NCBI RefSeq assembly: GCF_020564625.1
Contig: NZ_JAJBZT010000001.1
Span: forward strand, 248,001 to 312,000
Direction: 5' to 3'
Length of the DNA stretch: 64,000 nt
Source of the DNA: Leeia speluncae
Lineage (GTDB): Bacteria; Pseudomonadota; Gammaproteobacteria; Burkholderiales; Leeiaceae
Part shown: positions 1 to 9,038 of the stretch, piece by piece
Layout of the letters: the number at the start of each line of letters is the position of its first letter
Position numbering within the stretch: the first letter of the stretch is position 1
The notes under the pieces: generated by a model
The model's input: the letters and a program-made list of their open reading frames with translations, nothing else
The model's database searches: none
Told to the model about the DNA's origin: nothing
Made by a program: the position numbers and the translations under genes

Positions 1-1
1 G

Positions 2-460
2 CTACTCTTGGCTGGTGCGTTTAATGAGTCTTCGCTAGAGCAGGCCGCTCGTCAGCATTCTGGCTGGCAGCGTACAGACTTTGCTGGCATGTTGGATCGT
101 CATGGCGTAGCACAGCTATTATCTAAATCAAAAGTTGGTTTAGTTACCCTGCATCCTATCCCGAATTACCTTGATGCCTTGCCGATTAAACTGTTTGAAT
201 ACATGGCCGCTGGGATTCCTGTGATTTCGTCCGATTTTCCTTTGTGGCGCGAGATTGTTGACGATGCTGGATGCGGGTTATGCGTGGATCCTCTCGATCC
301 ACAAGCCACAGCAGAAGCGATTCGTACGCTGTTATCAAATGATGAAGCAGCAAAAGCGATGGGGGCTTCTGGGCGCCGTGCAGTAGAAGGCAAATATCAG
401 TGGGCAAATGAGGCTCGTAAATTAGTGGCGCTATATGCTGGTTTTGAGGGCGCGCATTAA
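2..460 (+). CDS. Glycosyltransferase family 4, C-terminal part (5' end outside window)
   Basis: The reading frame is open to the left edge, so only about the last 152 residues are present. What remains is the C-terminal nucleotide-sugar-binding Rossmann half of a GT-B glycosyltransferase. The stretch LPIKLFEYMAAGIPVISS is the family-4 donor-binding region with its conserved Glu, followed by the usual helical tail. It probably adds a sugar to a surface polysaccharide or O-antigen unit at the cytoplasmic face of the inner membrane. Its TAA stop shares one base with the ATG of the next glycosyltransferase (TAATG), so the two are translationally coupled. An internal TTG at position 8 could be mistaken for a start, but the homology-like sequence continues upstream of it. 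Substrate unknown. Confidence 0.85.
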   Translation, partial: LLLAGAFNESSLEQAARQHSGWQRTDFAGMLDRHGVAQLLSKSKVGLVTLHPIPNYLDALPIKLFEYMAAGIPVISSDFPLWREIVDDAGCGLCVDPLDPQATAEAIRTLLSNDEAAKAMGASGRRAVEGKYQWANEARKLVALYAGFEGAH

Positions 461-1686
461 TGAAGATTTTGTATATTAACCACTATGCGGGTTCCCCAAA
501 GCATGGCATGGAGTTTCGCCCATATTATTTGGCGAGAGAGTGGATTCGTGCAGGGCACGAAGTACACATGCTTGCAGCAGATTATTCTCATCTGAGACAA
601 ATTAACCCAACGATCCACTCGAAAGTGGCTGACGAACTCGTGGATGGGATTACCTATACGTGGTGCAAAACGCCGCCATATGAAGGGAATGGCGTTTCTC
701 GCGTAAAGAATATCTTCACTTTCTTGTGGCGTGCCTGGCGACAATCCGGGCGCTATCAAAATGACTATCGTCCTGATGTGGTCATCGCTTCTTCTACTTA
801 CCCGTTAGATACGTTGTTAGCAGCGAGAATCGCCAAAAAGACCGGCGCGAAGTTTCTTTACGAAGTACATGATCTATGGCCGTTAACGCCAGTAGAAGTT
901 GGTGGGATGTCACCAAAGCACCCGTTTATTCGCCTACTGCAATGGGCTGAGGACTATGGTTACCGTACTGCGGATAAAGTTGTCTCGATGCTGCCTTGCG
1001 CCAAAGCCTATATGATGGAGCATGGCATGGCTGCAGACAAATACGTGGTAATTCCGAACGGGGTAGTGGTGTCCGAATGGACATCGCAAACCCAAACCAT
1101 CCCCGCATTGCATGATCTACAGATTATCGCTTTACGTGAGCAAGGGCATTTTTTGATCGGATATGCTGGTGGGCATGGCCTCGCTAATGCGCTGGATGTA
1201 CTACTAGACGCAATGGTGGCACTAAAAGATTTACCCGTGAGTGTGGTCTTGGTGGGAGAAGGGCCGGACAAAGCTAAACTTATCGAGGAAGCCAAAGCAA
1301 AAGGGTTGCGAAATGTACATTTCCTTTCTGGTATTCCCAAAGGTGCAGTGCCGAATTTCCTATCTAAACTAGATGCACTTTATATTGGCTGGCGTCAGTT
1401 GCCGATTTATCGGTTTGGGATTAACCCAAATAAATTATTTGATTACATGATGTCGGCAAAACCCGTGATTCACTCTGTCACGGCGGGCAATGACATGGTG
1501 GCAGAGGCGGAGTGTGGCATTAGCGTCCCGGCAGAGGATGTTCCTGCCATTGCAAATGCAATTCGCCAAATGATGAATACCCCACCAGCGCAGCGCGAGC
1601 GTATGGGTGCTGCAGGTAAACGTTTTGTGCTAGAAAAGCACGATTATGAAATTCTCGCAGCCCGCTTTGTGGCTGCAATGAAATAG
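460..1686 (+). CDS. Glycosyltransferase family 4 (WbuB-like)
   Basis: A 408-residue GT-B glycosyltransferase. The N-terminal domain begins [13 protein letters not shown] and has the Gly-rich acceptor-side loop with [11 protein letters not shown]. The C-terminal domain carries [18 protein letters not shown], a VGEGPDK strand and [14 protein letters not shown], which matches the GT4 donor site. This N-terminal style is typical of WbuB-type enzymes that add amino sugars to undecaprenyl-linked O-antigen or capsule units. The start codon overlaps the stop of the preceding gene by one base. An aminotransferase, initiating transferase and dehydratase follow, so it belongs to a polysaccharide operon. 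The sugar it transfers cannot be told from sequence. Confidence 0.85.
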   Translation: MKILYINHYAGSPKHGMEFRPYYLAREWIRAGHEVHMLAADYSHLRQINPTIHSKVADELVDGITYTWCKTPPYEGNGVSRVKNIFTFLWRAWRQSGRYQNDYRPDVVIASSTYPLDTLLAARIAKKTGAKFLYEVHDLWPLTPVEVGGMSPKHPFIRLLQWAEDYGYRTADKVVSMLPCAKAYMMEHGMAADKYVVIPNGVVVSEWTSQTQTIPALHDLQIIALREQGHFLIGYAGGHGLANALDVLLDAMVALKDLPVSVVLVGEGPDKAKLIEEAKAKGLRNVHFLSGIPKGAVPNFLSKLDALYIGWRQLPIYRFGINPNKLFDYMMSAKPVIHSVTAGNDMVAEAECGISVPAEDVPAIANAIRQMMNTPPAQRERMGAAGKRFVLEKHDYEILAARFVAAMK

Positions 1687-1694
1687 GTGAAAAA

Positions 1695-2867
1695 ATGACT
1701 GAACAAAAGTTCTTACCATTTGCCTTGCCAGAGATCGGCGAAGAAGAAATTAACGAGGTAGTAGACGCATTACGCTCTGGCTGGGTGACTACTGGTCCAA
1801 AGACAAAACAATTCGAGGCAAATTTTGCGGCATTTATTGGTGACGATGTGGAAGCAATTGCCGTTAACTCTGCAACCGCGGGTCTGCATCTAGCATTAGA
1901 GGCGGTAGGTGTCTCTGCCGGTGATGAAGTGATCGTTCCAACGTATACGTTCACTGCGACTGCCGAAGTGGTGCGATATTTAGGTGCGCACCCTGTGTGT
2001 GTGGATATTGATCCTGTCACGATGAATATTTCGCCGGCCGCTATTCGTGCGGCAGTGACGGAAAAAACCAAAGCAATTGTGCCTGTTCACTTCGCTGGTT
2101 TAGCATGCGATATGGAAGCTATCTTGGCGATTGCCAAAGAGTTTGGTCTAAAAGTGGTGGAAGATGCAGCACATGCGTTACCAACGACTTACCAAGGCCA
2201 AATGGTGGGTACGCTCGGTTCAGACATCACGGTATTTAGTTTTTACGCCAACAAAACCATGACAACCGGAGAAGGTGGAATGGTGGTATCACGCCATAAA
2301 GACCTAATCGCACGTTGTAAAGTGATGCGTTTGCATGGCATCAGCCGAGATGCGTTTGATCGTTACGTATCAAAAACACCCGCTTGGTTTTACGAAGTTG
2401 TTGCTCCAGGCTTTAAATACAATATGCCAGATATCGCCGCGGCAGTAGGGATTCATCAGCTTAAACGCTTGCCAGACTTTCAGGTAAAGCGCGAGCAAAT
2501 GGCCGCAAGGTATGACCGCGAGCTTGCGGGGTTACCACTGATTTTACCTGCACGCCCAACCGCATCTGGTGATGTGCATGCATGGCATTTGTACCCGGTA
2601 CGTTTAACGGCCGAAGCGGGTATTGCAAGAGATGATTTCATTGTCAAAATGGCGGAAGCAGGAATTGGTACTTCGGTGCATTTTATTCCGCTACATTTAC
2701 ACCCTGTCTGGCGTGATGGTTATCAATTGTCGCCTGCGCAATTCCCTGTTGCGCAAGCCGCATTTGAAGCAGAAGTGACGCTGCCACTCTACACTCGCAT
2801 GACAGATGATGATCAAACACGCGTTATTCAGACGGTAAAATCGATCTTAGGCCATTCGAATGCTTAA
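1695..2867 (+). CDS. DegT/DnrJ/EryC1/StrS family sugar aminotransferase
   Basis: A 390-residue PLP-dependent fold-type I aminotransferase acting on nucleotide-linked keto sugars. [13 protein letters not shown] near residue 30, [15 protein letters not shown] near 68, VVEDAAHA near 155 and [16 protein letters not shown] near 182-197 are family signatures; the Lys of the last motif should form the Schiff base. It would put an amino group on the 4-keto sugar made by the CapD-type dehydratase encoded at 3478, as PglE does after PglF in the bacillosamine-type route. No dedicated N-acetyltransferase is visible in the window. The gene starts 8 bases after the upstream stop and overlaps the downstream sugar transferase by 8 bases. 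Confidence 0.9.
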   Translation: MTEQKFLPFALPEIGEEEINEVVDALRSGWVTTGPKTKQFEANFAAFIGDDVEAIAVNSATAGLHLALEAVGVSAGDEVIVPTYTFTATAEVVRYLGAHPVCVDIDPVTMNISPAAIRAAVTEKTKAIVPVHFAGLACDMEAILAIAKEFGLKVVEDAAHALPTTYQGQMVGTLGSDITVFSFYANKTMTTGEGGMVVSRHKDLIARCKVMRLHGISRDAFDRYVSKTPAWFYEVVAPGFKYNMPDIAAAVGIHQLKRLPDFQVKREQMAARYDRELAGLPLILPARPTASGDVHAWHLYPVRLTAEAGIARDDFIVKMAEAGIGTSVHFIPLHLHPVWRDGYQLSPAQFPVAQAAFEAEVTLPLYTRMTDDDQTRVIQTVKSILGHSNA

Positions 2868-3453
2868 GCGGTGTTTCGATTTTCTGGCTGCGGTATTTGG
2901 ATTGCTAGTGCTGTCACCTGTCTTTATTGTGGTGGCGCTATGGATACGTGCAGACTCACCAGGCCCTATTTTCTTTAGACAAGAACGGGTAGGGCGATTT
3001 GGTGAGACATTTCGTATTCATAAATTTCGTACGATGCGAGTAGATGCCGAACGTGCTGGCTTACAAATTACGGTTGGCCAAGATAATCGTATCACCAAAA
3101 GTGGTGAATTTTTGCGTCACTACAAGCTAGATGAACTTCCACAGTTAATTGATGTACTGGTTGGGAGTATGAGTTTAGTCGGCCCTCGCCCTGAAGTGCC
3201 AAGGTATGTCGCGGTATATCCTGAAGACGTACGCAAGATCGTGTTGTCTGTGCGACCAGGTATTACCGATTTGGCCAGTATCGAATATCGCCATGAAAAT
3301 GCACTATTAGGTGCGTCTAGCAACCCAGAAAAAACGTATATTGAAGAGGTTATGCCTGCGAAATTGGCATTGAACTGCCAGTACGTTAAAACGCAGAGTT
3401 TGTGGCTAGATATCCGTCTGATTCTAAAAACATTGCAAGCGATATTGCACTAA
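2860..3453 (+). CDS. Initiating sugar-phosphate transferase (PglC/WcaJ-type, short form)
   Basis: A 197-residue monotopic phosphoglycosyltransferase that moves a sugar-1-phosphate from a UDP-sugar to undecaprenyl phosphate. One N-terminal hydrophobic hairpin (residues about 4-28) is followed by the catalytic block: [50 protein letters not shown] and [13 protein letters not shown]. The Asp-Glu pair in KLDELPQL is the expected catalytic dyad. It lacks the N-terminal multi-pass region of full WcaJ proteins, so it is the minimal PglC-like form. The start lies inside the 3' end of the aminotransferase gene. Together with the dehydratase and aminotransferase it probably loads a 2,4-diamino- or 4-amino-6-deoxy sugar as the first residue (inference). 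Confidence 0.9.
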   Translation: MLKRCFDFLAAVFGLLVLSPVFIVVALWIRADSPGPIFFRQERVGRFGETFRIHKFRTMRVDAERAGLQITVGQDNRITKSGEFLRHYKLDELPQLIDVLVGSMSLVGPRPEVPRYVAVYPEDVRKIVLSVRPGITDLASIEYRHENALLGASSNPEKTYIEEVMPAKLALNCQYVKTQSLWLDIRLILKTLQAILH

Positions 3454-3477
3454 CCTCAAATTGGATTAGGATCCTAC

Positions 3478-5331
3478 ATGCATCCGATGATCGATAGTCT
3501 AAGTCGTTCACAAAGACTTTGGATATTAGTAGCGATGGATGCGCTACTACTACCGCTCGCCTTATTATCTGCCATTATCTTGCGTTTTGGCGGTTGGCCG
3601 AATGATTTACACCAATATTGGCCGCTATTACCAATTGCTCCAATGGTCGCGATCCCTGTGTTTATCAAGATGGGACTCTACCGTGCAGTTGTCCGCTATA
3701 TGGATGAGAAGGTGATGATTACCGTATTTAGTGGCGTATCGTTATCGGTATTGCTGCTTGTCGCGGTAGTGGCATTTGGGCGTTTTGTTCATATGCCACG
3801 TAGTGCCATAGTTATTTATTGGATTTTAGCCATGGCCTATATTGGGGCGACTCGTTATCTCGCACGTGGTTTATTACGCACTTTAGAAAATCAGAAATTG
3901 GATCGTGTGCCAGTGGCTATTTTTGGCGCAGGACGTGCGGGTTCTCAATTAGCAATGGCATTAGAGGCCGATAGACATTATCAACCAGTGATCTTTTTTG
4001 ATCATGACAGACAATTGCATGGGCACATTATTGCCGGTGTTCGTGTTTGTGATCCTGAAAATGCAGCCTCTTTGATTGCTGAGTTAAAAGTTCAGCAGGT
4101 ATTGCTCGCTATCCCATCCTTATCGCGTTCTAGAAAGCGTGAAATCTTGAATCTGTTTGAACCCCTTCATGTGCAAATGAAGACGGTACCAGATATGAAA
4201 GATTTAGTAGAAGGTAAAGTAGGCCTATCTGATATTCGCGAAGTTACCATCGAAGAATTGCTGGGTAGGGAAGTGGTCGAGCCAATTGCCGCGCTTATGC
4301 AATCGAATCTAACAAATAAAGTAGTAATGGTGACCGGCGCAGGGGGGTCTATTGGCTCGGAGTTGTGTCGCCAAATTTTGATGCAACGACCAAAGCAGCT
4401 CATCTTACTAGAAGTCACTGAATTTGCTTTATATCAGATTGATCAAGAGCTAAGACGCTTAGAGCAGCATCGTTCACAACCAGTGGAAATTCACGGCCTA
4501 TTGGGGTCTGTGGTGGATAGTGAGCGAGTGCGTTCTATTTGCCAAAGCTATGGCGTTCAAACTCTTTTCCATGCAGCAGCATATAAACATGTCCCTATTG
4601 TAGAAGCGAACCCATTTGAAGGGCTTAGAAACAATTTCTTTGGTACTTATCACACAGCAAAAGCCGCTAGCGAAAGTGGGGTTGAGCGCTTTATTTTGAT
4701 TTCTACCGATAAAGCGGTTCGACCAACCAACATCATGGGGGCAACGAAACGACTAGCGGAGTTATCCCTACAAGCATTAGCAAGCAAGCAACCGAATACG
4801 GTTTTCAGTATGGTGCGATTCGGCAACGTATTAGGCTCCAGCGGATCGGTCGTACCGTTATTTAAAGAGCAGATCCGTAAAGGCGGTCCGATTACGCTAA
4901 CGCATGCAGATATTACACGCTACTTTATGACCATCCCTGAGGCTGCTCAGCTTGTTATTCAGGCGGGTGCAATGGCTGATGGTGGGGAAGTCTTTTTGCT
5001 AGACATGGGTGAGCCAGTCAAGATTATCGACTTGGCCAGAAAAATGGTTCACTTATCTGGTCTAGAAGTAAAAGATGCGGCGCACCCAACCGGGGACATT
5101 GAAATCTTGCTGACTGGATTACGTCCCGGAGAAAAGCTCTATGAGGAGTTATTGGTAGACGATGACGCGACTGCAACCGCTCATCCTCGTATTATGAAAG
5201 CCAATGAGCCTGCATGGACCGAAGAAGATTTGCATCAAGTATCCGTAGCGCTTGAAGAAATTATTCGAGCGAAGGATGTTGAGGGGCTGAAAAACGTCCT
5301 GAAAAAGCACGTTTCTGGATTTAATTCATAA
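3478..5331 (+). CDS. Membrane-bound nucleotide-sugar 4,6-dehydratase (CapD/WbpM/PglF family)
   Basis: A 617-residue protein of the large-form CapD/WbpM family. It has about four N-terminal membrane segments (residues 10-125), a first Rossmann domain with FGAGRAGSQLAMALE (about 148-162), and a second catalytic SDR domain with TGAGGSIGSELCRQ (about 285) and LISTDKAVRPTNIMGATKR (about 405). The MxxxK arrangement (MGATK) is the Ser-Met-Lys variant known for WbpM rather than the usual Tyr-x3-Lys. The expected reaction is UDP-GlcNAc to the UDP-4-keto-6-deoxy sugar, which feeds the aminotransferase encoded at 1695. It lies 24 bases after the sugar transferase and is the last gene of the polysaccharide block. 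Confidence 0.92.
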   Translation: MHPMIDSLSRSQRLWILVAMDALLLPLALLSAIILRFGGWPNDLHQYWPLLPIAPMVAIPVFIKMGLYRAVVRYMDEKVMITVFSGVSLSVLLLVAVVAFGRFVHMPRSAIVIYWILAMAYIGATRYLARGLLRTLENQKLDRVPVAIFGAGRAGSQLAMALEADRHYQPVIFFDHDRQLHGHIIAGVRVCDPENAASLIAELKVQQVLLAIPSLSRSRKREILNLFEPLHVQMKTVPDMKDLVEGKVGLSDIREVTIEELLGREVVEPIAALMQSNLTNKVVMVTGAGGSIGSELCRQILMQRPKQLILLEVTEFALYQIDQELRRLEQHRSQPVEIHGLLGSVVDSERVRSICQSYGVQTLFHAAAYKHVPIVEANPFEGLRNNFFGTYHTAKAASESGVERFILISTDKAVRPTNIMGATKRLAELSLQALASKQPNTVFSMVRFGNVLGSSGSVVPLFKEQIRKGGPITLTHADITRYFMTIPEAAQLVIQAGAMADGGEVFLLDMGEPVKIIDLARKMVHLSGLEVKDAAHPTGDIEILLTGLRPGEKLYEELLVDDDATATAHPRIMKANEPAWTEEDLHQVSVALEEIIRAKDVEGLKNVLKKHVSGFNS

Positions 5332-5357
5332 AAATGCATCTTTTTTCAAAAAAACAC

Positions 5358-5386
5358 TTGCAAGACTAGAATGGTTGTGGAATAAT
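5358..5386 (+). promoter_or_regulatory. Putative sigma-70 promoter of the tRNA-Leu gene
   Basis: TTGCAA (5358-5363) and AATAAT (5381-5386) are separated by exactly 17 bases and lie about 50 bases before the tRNA. No other start signal stands out between the capD-like stop codon and the tRNA. Confidence 0.55.
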
Positions 5387-5436
5387 TCGAATCTCTGCTG
5401 CTGAGCAAGAAAACAAAAGCAGCAAGACAGTTTACC

Positions 5437-5521
5437 GGGGGGTTGGCGGAATTGGTAGACGCACTGGATTTAGGTTCCAGCGCCGCGAGGTGTGAGAGTT
5501 CGAGTCTCTCATCCCCCACCA
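5437..5521 (+). tRNA. tRNA-Leu (anticodon UAG)
   Basis: An 85-base tRNA including an encoded CCA. The acceptor stem GGGGGGT pairs with ATCCCCC through one G-U pair. The D arm contains GGAATTGGTAGACGC, typical of class II tRNA-Leu. The anticodon stem-loop is CTGGA-TTTAGGT-TCCAG, giving anticodon TAG (reads CUN codons). The short variable arm CGCCGCGAGGTG and the T arm GAGAG-TTCGAGT-CTCTC complete it. A terminator follows 3 bases downstream, so it is a single-gene transcription unit. Confidence 0.96.
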
Positions 5522-5524
5522 GAC

Positions 5525-5556
5525 AAAAGCCGTGTGATGATTCACACGGCTTTTTT
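5525..5556 (+). terminator. Intrinsic terminator after tRNA-Leu
   Basis: Stem GCCGTGTGA (5529-5537) with TCACACGGC (5542-5550), a 4-base loop and a run of six T; an A-run precedes the stem. Confidence 0.88.
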
Positions 5557-5636
5557 CATTTCAGCTTGCTACATAATAGCGATTCAGTAACAATTCCATT
5601 CCAGATAATTTAATTAAACCTTTCTTGGATGCAAAT

Positions 5637-6314
5637 ATGCGTTTGTTCCTTGCAGAAGATGATTTAATTCTTGCCGACGCACTAAAAAGCGGTTTAACAA
5701 AAAGTGGTTTTGAAGTCAGTTGGGAGACGGATGGCGGGGTGGCAGAACGTCGTTTGGTCAACGGTGACTTTGATGTGGCCATTTTAGATATTGGATTGCC
5801 AACCGTAGATGGCTTAACGCTACTACGCCGTGTTCGTATGCTTAAGCCGGCTATTCCTATCGTCTTATTAACTGCACTTGATGGTCTTGATAATCGGGTG
5901 GCAGGTTTGGATGCTGGTGCTGACGATTATTTGACTAAGCCATTCGAGTTTCAAGAGTTGGAAGCTAGATTGCGGGCGTTGTTGAGAAGAAGTCAGATTC
6001 TGCCTCCATCTGTGCAGCAATTGGGAAAGTTAAAGCTAGATCGATCTGCGCAGCGTGTTTGGTATGATAATCAGCCATTAGATTTGTCCGCTAGAGAGTT
6101 GGCGGTGTTAGATATCCTCATTTCTCAAAAAGATAAGGTAGTGACCAAAGAGCAAATTGCATCTGAGCTCAGCGATGATCAATCTACTGATATGGGCTTA
6201 AATGCGGTTGAGGTCTATATTCACCGTCTAAGAAAGAAATTAGAGCCCTTCAGAGTAACGATTAGAACGGTTCGTGGGCTTGGGTATTTGCTGGAATACC
6301 AGGATGCCCTGTAA
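5637..6314 (+). CDS. OmpR-family response regulator (QseB/PmrA/TctD type)
   Basis: A 225-residue two-domain response regulator. The receiver domain has the acidic pair at AEDD (residues 6-9), the phospho-acceptor Asp in AILDIGLP (about 49), Thr in LLTALDG and Lys in DDYLTKPFEFQEL. The winged-helix DNA-binding domain covers about residues 125-222 (LSARELAVLDIL through VRGLGYLLEY). ATG 5637 is preferred over an in-frame TTG four codons upstream because the receiver domain begins there and a GGA lies 7 bases before it. Its stop overlaps the start of the sensor kinase by one base. Target genes are unknown. Confidence 0.9.
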   Translation: MRLFLAEDDLILADALKSGLTKSGFEVSWETDGGVAERRLVNGDFDVAILDIGLPTVDGLTLLRRVRMLKPAIPIVLLTALDGLDNRVAGLDAGADDYLTKPFEFQELEARLRALLRRSQILPPSVQQLGKLKLDRSAQRVWYDNQPLDLSARELAVLDILISQKDKVVTKEQIASELSDDQSTDMGLNAVEVYIHRLRKKLEPFRVTIRTVRGLGYLLEYQDAL

Positions 6315-7738
6315 TGCGTAATCACGTCCTGCCTAAGCCAAAACAAAAGCAGTCTCATTTATCACTCCGCCGGCAGCTTCTATTGTGGTTGTTGCTGCCG
6401 CAATTGGTTTTGTGGTTCGCGGCGGCGGGTGTTTCCTACCATGTGGCATTAAGATTTGCTAACTCAGCGATTGATCATAGTCTTTGGCAATCAACCAAAG
6501 CCTTGGCTAGGCAGGTGAAGCCGCTTGGTGGTGGTTTGTTTATCGATTTTCCAAAAGCTGCGCAACAAATTTTAGAAGAAGATCCGGACGATATGGTGTT
6601 CTATATGGTGAGCACGCCGCCGGGTAAGTTTATTTTGGGTAACCGAAACCTGCCTGCCGTACCAAAAGGGCAGGTGATTATTAAAAATCAGCCGTTTTTC
6701 TATGATGGTTTATTGGCTGGAAAAACGCCGGTTCGTGTTGCTGCTTTATTTGTGGATTATGGAACCCCAGAGCGAGTGCAGTTACTCTTGGTGCAAGTTG
6801 CTAAAGGGGTGAATGCAAGGGAGCAACTTGCACGCGAGATTCTCTATGCGACAGCATTGCCATTGTCATTGTTGATGGTGGCTACCAGTGTCTTAGTTTG
6901 GTGGGGGGTTAGTCGTGGATTGAGTCCATTGAGACGGTTGCGTCGATTGGTTGAAAACCGTAGTGGCAAAGATCTTGCGCCCATTGAATTGGATAGCGCG
7001 CCTTCGGAGGTGCGCTCCTTAGCAGAGGCTTTGAATACGTTGTTGGATGAAGTTAACCATAGTATTGCTTCTCAAAGACGCTTTATTGGCGATGCAGCTC
7101 ATCAATTACGTACTCCGCTAGCGGGATTGAAGTCGCAAACCGAACTTGCAATGGATGAGGATAGTATTGATAAGCTTCGCGAGCGGCTAAGGCTTGTGCA
7201 TACGAGTGCGACGAGATGTATTCACTTGGTTAACCAGTTGCTTACATTGGCTAGATCAGAACCCGATCAGGAAAAAGCATTATTACGTGCACCGGTTGAT
7301 CTAACTCGATTGGTTAAAGAAACAACTGCCGAGGTCGTTCCACGGGCGATTCATGCCGGCGTAGATTTGGGTTGTGAGGCAGATATACCTCCGCTAAGAA
7401 TTGCAGGTAACTCTGCTTTGCTACGGGAAATGTTGGTTAACCTAATCGACAATGCGATTACCTATACAGGCAAGGATGGTGCAGTGACGGTTAGATTGCA
7501 TTCGACAGCCAGGTTTGCGAAGTTAGAAGTTGAGGATAATGGCCCGGGCATTACCGATGAAGATAAAGAGCGTGTATTTGAACGATTTTATCGCGTCTCA
7601 CAAGCTGGTGCAGGATGTGGGTTAGGGTTGGCGATTGTCAGAGAGATTGCGGGGCGTCATGGGGCGTCTGTCGATTTGCTAGATGTTGAGCCACATGGCT
7701 TGAGGGTGATGATTCAATTGCCGTTAGAAATTGAATAG
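6314..7738 (+). CDS. Sensor histidine kinase (QseC/TctE-like)
   Basis: A 474-residue inner-membrane sensor kinase. TM1 (about residues 21-45) is followed by a periplasmic domain of about 120 residues of the two-component sensor N-terminal type and TM2 (about 172-195). A HAMP-like linker SRGLSPLRRLRRLVE comes next. The dimerisation box RRFIGDAAHQLRTPLAGLKSQ carries the phospho-His, and the ATPase domain has an N box (LLREMLVNLIDNAITYT), a G1 box (EDNGPGI) and a G2 box (GLGLAIVREIAGRHG). It is the obvious partner of the upstream regulator, with a one-base start/stop overlap. The periplasmic signal cannot be inferred. Confidence 0.9.
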   Translation: MRNHVLPKPKQKQSHLSLRRQLLLWLLLPQLVLWFAAAGVSYHVALRFANSAIDHSLWQSTKALARQVKPLGGGLFIDFPKAAQQILEEDPDDMVFYMVSTPPGKFILGNRNLPAVPKGQVIIKNQPFFYDGLLAGKTPVRVAALFVDYGTPERVQLLLVQVAKGVNAREQLAREILYATALPLSLLMVATSVLVWWGVSRGLSPLRRLRRLVENRSGKDLAPIELDSAPSEVRSLAEALNTLLDEVNHSIASQRRFIGDAAHQLRTPLAGLKSQTELAMDEDSIDKLRERLRLVHTSATRCIHLVNQLLTLARSEPDQEKALLRAPVDLTRLVKETTAEVVPRAIHAGVDLGCEADIPPLRIAGNSALLREMLVNLIDNAITYTGKDGAVTVRLHSTARFAKLEVEDNGPGITDEDKERVFERFYRVSQAGAGCGLGLAIVREIAGRHGASVDLLDVEPHGLRVMIQLPLEIE

Positions 7739-7760
7739 TTGTGTGTAGACTGAAACAATA

Positions 7761-7787
7761 AAAAAACCAGCTTTGTGCTGGTTTTTT
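7761..7787. terminator. Bidirectional terminator between convergent genes
   Basis: AAAAAACCAGC (7761-7771), a 5-base loop and GCTGGTTTTTTT (7777-7788). The A-run and T-run flank the stem, so it can stop transcription of both the sensor kinase (plus) and pbpG (minus). Confidence 0.8.
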
Positions 7788-7806
7788 TATTGTGATTCTT
7801 CTCTGC

Positions 7807-8913
7807 TTAGGTGGTTGGCTGCAAGATCTTGCCTTGTGCCACAGCAGAACGGTGTAAGTTGCCAGGATGGCTTTCTAGCCATTTTTTCACGCGTTGAGCA
7901 TCACCAACTCGTGTCATTTTCCCTTGTGAGTCTAGTAAAACAATCACAACGGGTTCTCTATCAATTCTGGCTTTCATTACTAAGCATTTACCCGCTTCAT
8001 TGGTAAAGCCTGTTTTAGACAGGTCAATATCCCAGTCGCCATTTTTTACTAGTGGGTTTGTATTACCAAACTGACGTTGATTTCCGCCTGCTAATGGGGT
8101 GAAGGTGTATTTATCCGTTGTACTAAATTGGCGGATAAGTGGGTATTTTGATGCTGCAGCCACTAATTTGGCTAAGTCTTCAGCAGTAGAGTAATTGCCA
8201 TTACTCAAGCCGCTTGAATCGGCATAATGAGTATGGGTCATCCCTAGGCTCATCGCTTTACGATTCATGCGTGCAACAAATGCTGCAGTGCCACCAGGGT
8301 AAGTTCTTGCCAATGCTGCTGCCGCTCGGTTTTCAGACGCCATTAGTGCTAAGCGTAAAAAATCTTCACGTGTGCCTGTTACCCCAACAGGCATGTGAGA
8401 GGTGCTGTGACGAAGGTAGTCAACGTCTGCATCTTCAATCGTCAATGGCATATCTAATGCGAGTTTTGCATCTAACAGTACCGTAGCGGTCATTAACTTG
8501 GTTAGTGATGCGATAGGTACTGGCATTTGTGCATTTTTTGCAAAAATAACATCACCAGTTTCAGCATGTTGAACCATTACCGCATTGGATTTGATGTCGT
8601 CTAATGCAACATCTCCAATTGAAGCTACTGGTTTTACATTATGAATGCTTGTTGGTAATGTATTTTCAGGTAAAGCGGCAGAACGAATGGTGACGTTTTT
8701 CTTCGTTATGATCGTGCTGGCAGGTTTTTTCAATGGCTGTTTCACGCGCTGCACTTCTGCGGGGCGTGTTTTGCTGGTTTTCTTATGTGGGTCAGTTTTC
8801 TCAACTGTTTTTTCTTTGGCGATTGAGGCTGAGCTCAAGCCAATACCTAAGAAAACAACGCTAAGCGTGCTAACAATGGTCTTCAGCGTAGGGATCCGCA
8901 TTTTCTTATTCAC
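7807..8913 (-). CDS. pbpG: D-alanyl-D-alanine endopeptidase PbpG (PBP7/8-like, peptidase S11)
   Basis: A 368-residue penicillin-binding protein of the S11 family, expected in the periplasm, where PBP7-type enzymes cleave D-Ala-mDAP cross-links. Hydrophobic residues about 10-30 ending SSASIA form a signal peptide. A Lys/Pro-rich linker (about 35-75) precedes the catalytic domain. The three active-site motifs are present: SxxK (SLTK), SxN (SEN, inside MASENRAAAALA) and KTG (SKTGFT). The SENRAA context and lack of a C-terminal amphipathic anchor favour endopeptidase PbpG over DacA-type carboxypeptidases. The GTG at 8913 gives a positively charged n-region; the alternative start is ATG at 8901. 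Confidence 0.85.
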   Translation of the reverse strand: MNKKMRIPTLKTIVSTLSVVFLGIGLSSASIAKEKTVEKTDPHKKTSKTRPAEVQRVKQPLKKPASTIITKKNVTIRSAALPENTLPTSIHNVKPVASIGDVALDDIKSNAVMVQHAETGDVIFAKNAQMPVPIASLTKLMTATVLLDAKLALDMPLTIEDADVDYLRHSTSHMPVGVTGTREDFLRLALMASENRAAAALARTYPGGTAAFVARMNRKAMSLGMTHTHYADSSGLSNGNYSTAEDLAKLVAAASKYPLIRQFSTTDKYTFTPLAGGNQRQFGNTNPLVKNGDWDIDLSKTGFTNEAGKCLVMKARIDREPVVIVLLDSQGKMTRVGDAQRVKKWLESHPGNLHRSAVAQGKILQPTT

Positions 8914-8942
8914 TATCTTTGTTACTGGTCAGTTGCACCATA

Positions 8943-8958
8943 TGCCGACATATCGGCA
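8943..8958. promoter_or_regulatory. Perfect inverted repeat upstream of pbpG
   Basis: TGCCGA, four bases, TCGGCA form a 16-base near-palindrome about 30 bases upstream of the pbpG start. It could be an operator or a 5'-leader hairpin; no T-run follows on either strand. Confidence 0.35.
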
Positions 8959-9007
8959 GCGCTATGTTAAATATTAGGGTGCTTTTGAAAAAATTTAAAC
9001 AAAATTA

Positions 9008-9038
9008 GAGATTTACACAAGCATTGTGATGTAAATCT
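9008..9038 (-). terminator. Putative terminator of the ABC exporter gene
   Basis: AGATTTACA (9008-9016 region) pairs with TGTAAATCT (9030-9038), immediately after the stop codon on the minus strand. An AT-rich tract follows with TTTTG and TTT runs. The stem is AT-rich, so strength is uncertain. Confidence 0.4.

Noticed and set aside
1520-2071. 183-codon ORF on the minus strand
   Set aside because: Shadow frame of the aminotransferase and glycosyltransferase genes; low-complexity Ser/Ala/Thr protein without a ribosome-binding site.
8645-8977. 110-codon hydrophobic ORF on the plus strand
   Set aside because: Antisense to the pbpG signal peptide and Lys/Pro-rich linker; hydrophobicity is a reverse-complement artefact.
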